Assembly (NCBI GenBank): GCA_016617855.1
Contig: JAECUM010000861.1
Location: 1 to 64,000, forward strand
Length of the DNA stretch: 64,000 nucleotides
Direction of reading: 5' to 3'
Source: Megalonaias nervosa
Taxonomy: Eukaryota > Mollusca > Bivalvia > Unionida > Unionidae
Shown here: in pieces, positions 43,415-53,934 of the stretch
How positions within the stretch are numbered: position 1 is the stretch's first letter
Layout of the letters: each line of letters starts with the position of its first letter
Notes under the pieces: model-generated
The model's input: the letters and a program-made list of their open reading frames with translations, nothing else
Databases searched by the model: none
Told to the model about the DNA's origin: nothing
Translations under genes and position numbers: made by a program

Positions 43415-46023
43415 CTGCAAAGAAAAATGATATTACATATATTAATTGAAATGTAAGAATGCCATGAAATAAAGACATGAGTTAAAGACTTTCTGCTGAA
43501 AGGAATATACTAAAGGTTTTCTAACTGTAAAACAAAATGACCTACAAAAAAAACATTGGTACTTAAATCTTTGTATATTGAAAAAAACCCAACAGAATCG
43601 ATCAAATTTCCTGAGAAAGATAATCCACATTTACATCCTGGTAGCTGCCATTTGAAGATAAAAACCCATTATGTTAAACTGTTTTTAAAAAATACACCTT
43701 AATTGTATAAAATGACAACAAAGCAATATAAATGACAACAAAAAAATATAAAACTATTGTCTGCACTGGGTGGTCTTCAATGTGGAGAACACTACCTGGT
43801 ACTCAAAGAAATCCTCCATGGCTAGAGAATCACTGCATCAGACATTAACACATGGGACCATGGGGATTCAGTATGAGTACTGATTTATATTACACTGATG
43901 AACATGTACAAATACATCTGGATAGGGCTGGTATGATTATTTGAATAATCCATTAATGAACATATACATGTTCTAACATGGATTATCCATACAAATGTTA
44001 GATAATTAGTATTTCAAAAGTAGATATTTAAATGACCCTTTTACAATGAATTTAGAACTATAATAATTGCTTTATCTCAACCTCAGAGATTGACATGAGA
44101 TAGTCATGCAATAAAAAAATTATTTCTATCAATGACATTACTTCATTCCATTCACATTACCTGACAAAAAGAAATTATAATCATGTAAATCTATATGATC
44201 AAGGAATGATATGTAACTGTTCTTTATGTATTCTCTTATCCAATGAGAGCAGGAGATTCCAATTCAATTCAATTTTAAACCATGAAACTCTTCCAGTGTC
44301 TCTTTAACAGAAGGCTTGCAGTGCCATCTTACAATAAAATTCAACAATGGTCTAATGCATATAAAAGATTGTCCAAGACAAACGAAACCACTGGATCCAA
44401 TTCAGACAAGAGACTCTCAATGGGACTGACTCAGTACTGACTGAAAAGAATTTTCTGGAATTCAAAAAAGACCATGCTTATTTTAAACTACCAAGTTCTG
44501 AAGCCATCTTTAATACTGTTGAGCAATAACAAGATTTTCAAATCAGCCACTGTGACTAGGGATGAAATGTTTCATCAGTATATCGATGCATCAATATTTT
44601 TGCTTTAACGATACACATCTCGATGTAAGACATGGAAAATTGATACAAACTATACCTCCCATATGCAAGATATTTTAGTCTTCACCAGCCATGAATACTT
44701 ATTATTAGTTTGCCTTATTATTCTTTAAAATTAGAATTCCTCTGAAACAGCATCTGCAGTAAGAGGAACTCATTTTTATTAGTAAAAACAAAGGAGACTA
44801 CTGAGAATACTCTCTCTTCGTCTATAAATTAACACAGTGACATGGTTCGTAATTTGCCCCGCCCCCTCCCCGGCTAATTATTTTAACCCAGTAGCATGTT
44901 CAGCATATACTATACATTCCAAACGTGTTTCACATGTATAATGAAGTACTTTACTCATCATTTAATAACCACTATTACACGCAGTTAATATGTTGAACTA
45001 CTTTTGGTCAATTTGAAAGCTATACTACTGGTGTGTCGCACTGTTAAATGTTAAACTGAATTCTCATTGGTTATTGCTTCTTCCGGTACAGGTTAAACAA
45101 TAACCACCAATCAGAAATTAATGTAGCTCATTCCCTGCATGACAAACAGGAAGTACTGGCAAAGCCACTGAGAAACTTTGCGCAAAAGTCATTAATTGAT
45201 ATGTAAAGTACTTAAACAGAGATGCTGTCAGGGTGTGCAATTGCATGTATTGTGCAAAATTTGTATAAATTCGTACACTTGGAGAACAGTGATGCACCAT
45301 AACTCCCACAAATTTTGTTACAAGTCCTGCATATGAAAATGTGCTCAGCGAAGTATACAATTTTTACTTAACAGTTCTTGTCGCAACATCTGTTTTTAGG
45401 ATAGGCAAGTTTACACATCTGGTTTCTTCAAGCGTGTCATGAATGGCTGTTAAACTAAATTTGATTGGCACATGGTGCCCAGGAATATCCATTATAATGG
45501 CTTAGTTTGAACCTTCCATGAGGGAAGTTTAACAAAAAATAAAAATACAGGCTACCTAGAAAACCCAATATTTCTGACTCCTGTACAATTTTGTTTGACA
45601 AGTACTGGCTGATGGTAGTGATGATGACAGTAATTTTTGAAGTCATGAAGTATATCGGATTACTGAAGCTGGGAAAGTGTTAATGGAGATACCAGTGAGT
45701 GATTTTGAGCCTGAAATGGTGTTAAATATGAGTCAGATGTACATGTTCGATGGATAAAAATAGGTGGCATGATGGTCAGTCTCCCTTTCAGCAGTATCTC
45801 GAAATTAAAAGTAGAAAGGGCAGAATACTGAGTCTAATTAAAATACGGTTAATTTAAAGGAATACTGCAATTTTCATTTTTTCATTCAATTTAGCCCAGC
45901 TGATCATATGCTACAAAACCATATATCCATATTAGGGTTCAGATAAACTGAATAAATAAGGGTTAAAAAAAATGAAATTAAGAAGTAAAGCTATTTATTT
46001 AAACCTGTCTGTACAAGCAGACT
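43415..46023 (-). other. Probable intron or 5' flank of the minus-strand gene; no exon found
   Basis: No convincing upstream exon was identified. The stretch from about 44820 to 45430 has more CpG than its surroundings, a GC box-like CCCCGCCCCCTCCCCGG at 44858, and an inverted pair of CCAAT boxes at 45068-45113. These could be promoter remains or part of a DNA element. Confidence 0.3.
45068..45113. promoter_or_regulatory. Inverted CCAAT-box pair
   Basis: CATTGGTTATTG and, 21 bases on, CAATAACCACCAATCAG form inverted arms each carrying a CCAAT pentamer. Promoter activity is speculative. Confidence 0.25.
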
Positions 46024-46313
46024 ATAGCATTGATGGACTAAAAACTCTAAAACAACATTATGGACTAAAAACTCTAATACAACATTATGGACTAAAAACT
46101 CTAATACAACCTTATGGGCTAAAAACTCTAATACAGCATTGATGGACTAAAAACTCTAAAACAACATAATGGACTAAAAACTCTAAAACAACATTATGGA
46201 CTAAAAACTCTTAATACAACATTATGGACCAAAAACTCTAATACAACATTATGGACTAAAAACTCTAATACAACATTATGGACTAAAAACTCTAATACAG
46301 CATTATGGAATAG
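46024..46313. repeat. 27-bp tandem repeat, about 10-11 copies
   Basis: Unit TATGGACTAAAAACTCTAAT followed by ACAACAT, with variants (AAAACAAC, CAGCATTG). The array ends abruptly where hAT-like coding sequence begins. Confidence 0.92.
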
Positions 46314-46319
46314 ACAAGA

Positions 46320-46665
46320 AATCTGGCATAGTAGTCAGGAAACCACTGAGTCAACAAAGTTTATTTTAGTGAAAAATCCTATTTTGAACCAGATGTACCC
46401 AAATAATGTCTGTGAGCTCTGGAAAATTGTACATAACAATCATAAAGATCAATTTCCCAACCTATTCAAGCTGACAAATCTAGATATGTATACTGAGCCT
46501 TCAGAAGCAACCACAGAACAATATTCATACACAGATCAGGAACGGAGTATGCACAGAAATAATTAACAGATTAATGCTTATACAACTAGAGGTGACATCT
46601 TTTAAAGATGTTGATTTCAATAGAGCTCTAAGAAAGTGGAGCTGGAAAAGAGACATATATTAAAG
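46320..46665 (+). pseudogene. hAT-family transposase C-terminal relic
   Basis: A frame from about 46369 reads VCELWKIVHNNHKDQFPNLF, resembling the start of the hAT C-terminal dimerisation domain found in many animal hAT-derived proteins. After a frameshift near 46525 a second frame reads ICTEIINRLMLIQLE-like sequence, then FKDVDFNRALRKWSWKRDI, which matches the end of that domain (the DFD-x-A-x-x-x-W pattern). The CERGFS-type block between them is degraded. Only this fragment remains, with no N-terminal zinc finger or catalytic core seen. Confidence 0.6.
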
Positions 46666-47139
46666 TGTTAGGTAAATATTGAACTATGGCTGTATCTTCC
46701 TCTTCTCCTTTTCTTCCACTCTCCCTTTATTTCTTTGACAAAGGGAGAGGTCTGCCTGAAGATAAGATCCTTTAGTATCTCTCCTTAAATTGTACATGGG
46801 GAACAAATTTGAAATTTCTCTTTTTATGCAGATGTATTTAACCAGCAAATGAAGGTGGCCTAAAATGTTGACTAAAACTCACTGTCAACCAACAGGTAGT
46901 CTGTTTGAAAGTATTTTTGTTATCTTGTCATCAATGAGAATAGCATATCAATATATGATAACAATGTCTGTCTGTAATCTACATACTGGAAATACAACCA
47001 GGAATGTCCACATACATGAAAGGGATCCACTTACCCTCCAAAGATGGAAAGATCATCAAGTTCATATGTGTATCAATATGTATCATATTGCAGGCTGTGT
47101 ATTGTGAATCATATCAATACGAGGCACAGGTGTTATCAT
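46666..47139. other. No gene recognised
   Basis: Ordinary AT-rich sequence. The 80-codon ORF at 46865-47107 has no recognisable domain. Confidence 0.3.
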
Positions 47140-48850
47140 TTCACCCTTAATTGTGACTGCCATATTGTACGTAAGCTTGGCACCACTTTCCTTTAGGACC
47201 AACAAGACATTATTAGAAATGTTTTGGAAAAAGCCCATCTGAATATCACCATCCATTGAGAAGGAGTAGCTGTAACAAGATTTTCAAACTTGCTGTGGCC
47301 ATTGTCTGTCATTTTCATTTAGACCCAACTTTGTCTGTCATTTTCATTTAGACCCAACTAGACACAATAAGAAGTCTTATGGTGGAAACCCCAAGTTATT
47401 TAGGATAGTGATAACAAGATTTTCAGGATGGCTGCCATGGTGTCCATATATTAGCTGTCAGATCAGCACCATTTTCATTCAGGACCAAATAGACATCACA
47501 AGCCTTCTTGTGAAATCCCAATGTCAACATGACCATCCACCCGTGAGGAGTAGCAATAACATGATTTTCAAGATGACCATTGTGGTGGCTATATTGGTTG
47601 TCAGTTTGGCACCATTTTCATTTAGGACCAACCAAACATCACAAGTCTTCTCATGAAAACCCAATGTCAATATGACTGTCCACCTGTCAGTAGTAGCAAT
47701 AACATAATTTTGAAGATGAACACTGTGGTGGGTATACTGGATGTCAGACTGGCACCATTTTCATTGGGGACCATCTTGACATCATATGAAGTCTTCCAGT
47801 GAAAACCTCATGTCAATGTGGCCTTCTATTTAAGAGTAGCAATAACAAGATTTGCATGATAGCAGCCATGGAGGCCATATTAGATGTCAGATCATCACCA
47901 TTTTGATTTAGGACCATCTTAACATCACAGAAAGTCTTCTAGTGTAAACCCAATGTCAATATGACTATCTATCAAGGAGGAATGGCAGTACCATGAACAC
48001 AATTTTAATCTGGGACAAACTTGACATCACAAGAAGTCTTCAGGTAAAAACTCCATGTTAATGTTATTGTCCAGATGGAGCATCAATAACAAGATTTTCG
48101 AGATGGCTGCCATGGTAGCCATACTGGATATCAAATTAGCACCTTTTCATTTTCATTCAGGTCCAAGTACACATTACAAGAAATCATTTAATAAAAACCC
48201 TCATTTTAATACAACATCCATTCAGCAGTAGAAATAACAAAATTTTTGAGATAGCATTGATGGCAGTCATGTTGAATCTCCGAGCAGCACCATTTTTAAG
48301 ACATTTTAAGTCTTCTGAAGAAAATTCCATGTTGGTATTTTCTGTATAGGAGGAAAAGCAATAACAAAATGGCTACTGTGAAGGGCATATTTGTTGTTCA
48401 AGAAGCACTACTTTCACTTCTGACCAACTAGGAAGTCTGCTTGTGAAAACGCTATGTCAATATGACTTTCTATTCAGGAGTACAAGATTTTCAATCTGGC
48501 TACCATGACAGTCATAGTGGATGTCAGATTGGCACAATTTTCGTTTATAAACAACTGCATGTATACATCACAGAAAGACATTTAACGAAAACCCGATGTT
48601 AGTATAACCACCTGTTCAGGTGGGGTAGTGATAACAAGTTCATTTAGGACCAACTAAACCATGGGATGAATGTGTGTATACAGCTACCAAGTAAACCATG
48701 GGACGAATGTGTGTATACAGCTAAAATGGTTTAGGAGGAACAGCAATAACAAACTTGCTAATGGACAGACAGACAGATGATGGACAGCAGACCATCCCAA
48801 GAACTCTTCTGGTCTACCACCAGAAAGAGCTAATAACTTAAGGTGAATGT
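47140..48850 (-). mobile_element. Tandem-repeat-bearing dispersed element (145-bp units), copy C (long)
   Basis: Minus-strand copy of the element at 5.7 and 18.3 kb. About ten to eleven units; the landmark AACAAGATTTTCAAGATGG or a variant recurs at about 47274, 47412, 47555, 47700, 47845, 48090, 48235 and 48485, mostly 138-145 bp apart. Each unit also has GGTGTCCATATT-like, GCACCATTTTCATTYAGGAC and AGTCTTCTNGTGAAAACCC segments. The right part contains GACAGACAGATGATGGAC and GGTCTACCACCAGAAAGAGC, corresponding to the left end of the + copies. A 34-bp duplication (CCATGGGAYGAATGTGTGTA) lies at 48658-48722. Confidence 0.72.
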
Positions 48851-49845
48851 TTTGTGCAATTCACAATTTTATGTTTGATTCTACCAAGATAAAATGGTGA
48901 GTCGTGACCCTGTTCTTGTCTTTCCTGTACTGTTTGATATTGTTATGTTGAAGTAACAAATTATTGGAAAAACAGCAACATGAAATATTATCATGATTAC
49001 ATTAAGCCAAACATCTGTGGTGACATTCAAAAGGATCCTGGTGTACAGCATAGGATGATCTGGTGCACTTTGTAGACACACCATTGTAATTTAAATTCAC
49101 GTATCCACTCTTATAAAGTTCATTTTACTACAAAATCAACATTCCCAAGTTTCCATTCTAATCATGCATTCCCTTGTGAGGCAGAAGTTTTTTTTTTTAA
49201 TGTCAATTTGATGAAGATGGTTGCTAATGATGCAACAACCTGACAAAATCTTGGACTTTCAAACATATTTTACGGATTTCACTTGTGATGCCTATATCTT
49301 GTATTTATATACCTTTAGGAATTTTTAACATTTTTTTTTATTAGGTGTACATGTAAACATTTATTTGGAAAAGGTAGGATTCCACTGTAAACAAAAGTTT
49401 AATTTAAAATTTTTATAGACTTTTTCTTGTGACTTGACACAATACAGCCACAATCATGCTGATTTTCCATTAAATCAAGTAGATGTCATTTTGGTACTTC
49501 CCGCTGTTTAATTATATGTAGGACTGGATTAACAATAGCTTTATATCTCAGATCCAACTAGCCAGCCCTACATTCAGTACATCAGTGATAATTCTGTTAT
49601 ATTAATCAGGGTTGCCTGGGAGCCCCAATTTTTATTAGTGGCCCCAGAATTTTTATTTTCCAATATGTCAACTGGAAGCTAGAAAATCTTGCTAACTGGA
49701 ATTTTTTTCCCTCATACCATTCATATCTGCAACATATGTTACTGGATCTGAGACAAATTTTAAATGTTTCCTTACTGGAAGTCATCTTGTTACTGTAATA
49801 CCAAAGCTTGCCCTTGCTTTAAAATGCACTGGGAATAATAAGCAC
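48851..49845. other. No gene recognised
   Basis: AT-rich, no supported gene or repeat. Confidence 0.3.
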
Positions 49846-50021
49846 TATTTATACTCGACACCAAGTCGAATACAACTACACAGACCCAGATCTGCTGTCA
49901 CATAATGCACTGGCAAATCTGAATCTATGCAGTTTGTTAGACATAATCAGTATAACATGAATTCTGATCTGCCAGTGCATTATGCAATGGCAGATCAGGG
50001 TCTATATAAGCGAGTACAGAC
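49846..50021 (-). mobile_element. Twin-hairpin foldback MITE, copy 6
   Basis: Minus orientation: hairpin Y (ACCCAGATCTGCTGTC...GGCAAATCTGAATCT) then hairpin X (TTCTGATCTGCCAGTG...TGGCAGATCAGGGTCT). Both ends are shortened (TATTTATACTCGAC / TATAAGCGAGTACAGA). Confidence 0.8.
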
Positions 50022-50187
50022 AGGAAGTATGCAGATTCTCCAATACATACAGTATATGCATCACTGAAGAGTGAGCAGACAATTTCTTCCTTAATTATAT
50101 TTCTTTTTACACGCTTTTTTTGGATACTTGACAGTACAACCCAGTAATGAAATGCTAAATTACTTTACTTTTCGGGAACTGAATTAT

Positions 50188-50214
50188 GCGGTGGGGGTGG
50201 GGGTGGTGGGGGTG
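50188..50214 (+). other. G-rich tract with quadruplex potential
   Basis: GCGGTGGGGGTGGGGGTGG continued by TGGGGGTG: three G5 runs and shorter ones separated by single T bases, in an otherwise AT-rich region. Confidence 0.6.
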
Positions 50215-50475
50215 TATTACATTTTATTCCATGCTTGTTATTGACAAGGGAGTCAAGTTTTTAATAATGCTCAATATTCCGTTTGTGGACTTGGGTCTGT
50301 AGGAAAGTGTGCTCCAAAAGATTCATATCTTTTGAAAAAGAACACAATTTTAATTTGATGTGAAATGAACTAAAGGTATCATATGATTACAAAGCAAGTT
50401 TATTCCAATACCACTTGTAAGTGACAGAATTATTATAATAGACTAAATTGGTATTATGTTTGAAGAATCAACAGG

Positions 50476-50664
50476 TACCATCTATACTCGATTACATGTC
50501 AAGTCAAACTGCAAACAACAAAGATCAGGGTACATGTATATGTTGTTTGTTCTACTGCTTACTCCTAATACAATACACAAACACTGCCAGCGAATTATGC
50601 GACAGCAGATTTAGGTCTGTGCAGTTTGCAGCTGGAATAGACTCATAAGCAAGTACATATGGTA
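50476..50664 (+). mobile_element. Twin-hairpin foldback MITE, copy 7
   Basis: Ends TACCATCTATACTCGATTAC and, inward from the right, TACCATATGTACTTGCTTAT. Hairpin X is collapsed by a deletion (AAAGATCAGGGTACATG); hairpin Y is decayed on its left arm (CACTGCCAGCGAATTATGCG...CAGCAGATTTAGGTCT). Identity to the family is clear from ends and spacer. Confidence 0.82.
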
Positions 50665-50929
50665 CATTTGTTACCAGCAGATCCTTAAGCTCTACTGGAG
50701 ACTGCTTCTCAAAAACATGGGGGTTTTTTTTATATCAAAGAGGAACAACAACTGATACTGACACTATTATGATAGAATAAAGGCAAATTCTCTATAAAAC
50801 AATAACAAATTTTGTAACTAATTTTGGTGTACACTTCGCGTAAGCCCCTTATCAGATAATTATTTTTATCTCCTAGAAGGGACATGCAAAAATATTTTAG
50901 ACAAAAAAAGTACAACAGTGATGAAAAAT

Positions 50930-51045
50930 AGGATGTTAGGAATACCAGAAGCCTTTGTGTTAGAAAATATCACACTGATAAAGGACAAGAGGTTAGTAAC
51001 ACCAGAAGCCTTAGTGTTAAAACTATGACAGGGATGAAGGATAGA
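50930..51045. repeat. Two-copy direct duplication, about 60 bp
   Basis: Both copies carry GTTAG.AA.ACCAGAAGCCTT.GTGTTA followed by a GATRAAGGA phrase; moderately diverged. Confidence 0.7.
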
Positions 51046-51150
51046 TTAGAAAGACAAGAAGCACCCCTTGCATGATTATATTTTAAAAATCCCAATTCCA
51101 GGGGTGGGGCCAAACTTTTATTGTTATAATCATTCATGTACATGTACAGC

Positions 51151-51352
51151 ACTGTATGTACTTGCTTATAAGTCAACTCAAACTACAAAGAACAAACATC
51201 TTGTTCTGCCATAGCATAATGCCAGTATTATGATTACTGATTACTCTTAACAAGGTGCATAGATCCAGATCTGCTGGTGCATTATGCAAAAGCAGATCTG
51301 GGTCTGTGCAAGTTTGCAGTTGGACTCTACTTATGGGTGAGTATATATGGTA
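51151..51352 (+). mobile_element. Twin-hairpin foldback MITE, copy 8
   Basis: Left end TGTATGTACTTGCTTATAAG, right end (inward) TACCATATATACTCACCCAT. Hairpin X has lost its right arm; hairpin Y is intact (ATCCAGATCTGCTGG...AGCAGATCTGGGTCT). Confidence 0.85.
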
Positions 51353-51477
51353 CATCTTCAATGATGCACTGCTTTGGAATAGTGTCACAAGTGGGAGGTG
51401 ATAATCATAGATACACCTTTCTGAAATTAAAGTTTAAAAAATGTTTCACAACAACACATTGGTGGGTATATACATTT

Positions 51478-51640
51478 CAATAAAACCTGTTATGAAAGAC
51501 CATTGTTATGACCTGTCTTTTGAAGACCAGATTCTCTATGTAAGAATTTACTGACTGTATAATGAATGATCTGTCATAAGAAACCATGTCTTTAGAGACC
51601 ATGATTTTCTGGCAGGAAGGGTGGTCTTTCCATTGTATCT
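51478..51640 (+). repeat. Dispersed repeat with AAACCTGTTATG and GAGACCATG motifs, copy 3
   Basis: Related to the blocks at 15418 and 17772: AATAAAACCTGTTATGAAAG, AAGACCAGATTCTC and TTTAGAGACCATG recur in the same order. Confidence 0.5.
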
Positions 51641-52974
51641 GTTATACTGTGAATCCTTGATTATTCAATTACACTTGATTGCACTCTGTTTAAATATTAC
51701 TCAATTACACTTGACTGCACTCCATTTATCAGATTTATTGGTCTCCTGTAGCTATAGGGATATCAGCTGTTCATCAGGTCTAAATTGAAGAGTAATTGAC
51801 TGTGACAGTATAAACCTGCACAGCCTGGGTTGTTTCCAACAGTCAGGAGAAGTTAACAGCTGTTATATACAGTATACTTTTAATACAATAATCATCTTCA
51901 ATTCATTTAAATGTACATGTGTACCGCTTTGCTCAACTGCTGATTTTAATACAGGGATAGCGGAAAATACAAGATATAAATATAGAATATTTTGATCACT
52001 ATAAGACATTCCTGTTGTTAATTACTTAAGATATTTTGGTAATGGAAATTGTTGAATATTTTGGTTTCAGATACACAAAACATCATCCTCCTTGAAAGAT
52101 TCCTCTATTCTTATTTTGTTTAAGAAGTGAGATACAAAAATGAAAAGCACACCTTGATATAGTGCACTTTTGTTTCACAAGAACATAAAAATTCTTTTGG
52201 ATGTATATCTGATTTGTCAATTAATTTTTAATATACTTATACTCAAAGATGTACCATAAATTTTCCTATCATTATCATGTTCTTGATAAGCCTATCCCAA
52301 ACTCATATCTGCCTTTTATTAAAAATAGCTTTCATGAACAATAAACTTCGGCTTCCACTTTTCAAAAACTTCACAAGATGAATCATTTCTGGGCAGTTAG
52401 CTACTCCACATCATTATCAATGTAACAATTTACAGCCACCTGATTCGTACAAATGTCTGTCCACTCAATGTCACCGCAAATAAGCCACATTTCTGCATGC
52501 CCCTGCAAACTGCAATGTAAAGACTAGAGAAAGCCGATTAAAGCAGGTGAGGTGTCATGGGTTGGAGGCTCAAGTAAATATGGACTCCACCCAAAAATTA
52601 CAATATGAGCACACAAAAAAACCAACAGCAAAGCGAAGAGGGCATAAAATGACGTATCTCTTCTTGGTTGGCCACTGTTGCAAACAGTGTCACTGTATAC
52701 TACTACTACTGTTACTACTACTATTACTAACTATATTTAAAAACGGTGACAGTTGCATGCAAGTAATCCTCATTGTGGCCTTCTATTACATGTATATGCA
52801 CTGTACATAGCTGTATACGCTATAAAGAAAGGCACATAAAACCCAATTCTATTTTTTAAAAAAACCAAGGAAAACATTAACAAGTGACATTTATATATAG
52901 ACATAATAAACAAAACTTTTTATGAGCACATGCTCCAACTAGGTACATTATGTATATGGGCTCAGACCACAATT
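51641..52974. other. No gene recognised
   Basis: AT-rich, with a small two-copy repeat (CAATTACACTTGAYTGCACT) at about 51665-51728 and a (CTA)n/(TAC)n-like run at 52698-52725. No supported exon. Confidence 0.3.
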
Positions 52975-52986
52975 ACTTCCCCTCAA

Positions 52987-53296
52987 TATACCGCTCCGGT
53001 GGCCTAGTGGTTAGAGCGTCCGCCGCGGATGCGGGTGGTCATGGGTTCAATCCCCGGCCGAGTCATACCAAAGACTTACAAAAATGGTACTAACAGCTGC
53101 CTCGCTTGGCGCTCAGCATTAAGAGGTTAGTGTTAGGACTGGTCGGCCTGGTGTCAGGATAATGTGACCAGGTGCGACGCCATGCTACATGTCTGCGGCA
53201 TGATGCCCCAGTGCTAGACATCACTATAAACTGCCACACTGCAGACATCATAGTGATATGACTGAAAAATTGTTAAAGCTACATTAAAAATCCAAA

Positions 53297-53328
<32 letters not shown>
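52987..53328 (+). mobile_element. tRNA-derived SINE, family A, copy 2
   Basis: Full-length copy of the family at 28455. Box A TGGCCTAGTGG (53000-53010), box B GGTTCAATCCC (53044-53054), shared body (GAGTCATACCAAAGACTTA, AACAGCTGCC, GTTAGTGTTAGGACTGGTCG) and a 3' end TCCAAATCACAC running into (AC)n. Bounded by a perfect 12-bp target duplication ACTTCCCCTCAA (52975-52986 and 53329-53340). Its CpG sites, including CCGCCGCGGATGCGG, are better preserved than in copy 1, so it is probably younger. Confidence 0.95.
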
Positions 53329-53332
<4 letters not shown>

Positions 53333-53713
53333 CCCCTCAAGGTTAACAAAAATCAAGAAGAGATTCTGAAAAAAAATAGTTCAACAGTGTGTTTCACAGC
53401 TGACTTGTTTTGAAATGTTAGAAGATATGCTGACAATAAAAGTTCAAAGTTTACAAAACTGTCTTAACATTGCCTGCTCTGCAATCACGATAGCGATGTG
53501 AAATGTCACCTAATTGCTTGGCAAAAAACATTTTTGTTGCTTCCCTTGAGTCAATCTGTTTTTTTGTCTTAATACATAAAATCAAGCCAGTCAACGCATG
53601 ATGAAACATTCTGAATGTTCATGTACTAAGGAGACTTAGTTTGCACAGAAAGTTACCAAGGTCTATCAGTTATAGTAAGGAATGTATAATAATGATTGTG
53701 GTCCGAGGCCATA

Positions 53714-53934
53714 TACCATGTATACTCACTTATAAGTTGACTCAAACTGCAAACAACAATGATCCTGATCTGCCATTGCATAATGCACCTGCAGATTATG
53801 GTCTATGTTATTTGTTCAACTGATTACTCCAAACAAACTACACAGATCCAGATCTGCCAGAGCATTATTTGACGGCAGAACTGGGTCTCTGCAGTTTGCA
53901 ATAGAACTCATCTTATAAGCAAGCATACATGATA
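53714..53934 (+). mobile_element. Twin-hairpin foldback MITE, copy 9
   Basis: Ends TACCATGTATACTCACTTAT and, inward from the right, TATCATGTATGCTTGCTTAT. Hairpin X (ATCCTGATCTGCCATTG...GCAGATTATGGTCT) then hairpin Y (ATCCAGATCTGCCAG...GGCAGAACTGGGTCT). The right end abuts the 3' end of the minus-strand LINE relic. Confidence 0.9.

Noticed and set aside
43177..43449. Plus-strand ORFs at 41705-42165 and 43177-43449
   Set aside because: Antisense shadows of the large minus-strand exon.
43415..43478. Start of the large minus-strand ORF at 43478
   Set aside because: The first 21 residues are translated intron: a clear TTTGCAG acceptor ends at 43415 and the hydrophobic stretch before it is the polypyrimidine tract, not a signal peptide.
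44557..44640. hAT terminus at CTAGGGATGAAATG
   Set aside because: It resembles some hAT ends and has ATCGAT motifs, but no inverted partner was found in the next 2 kb.
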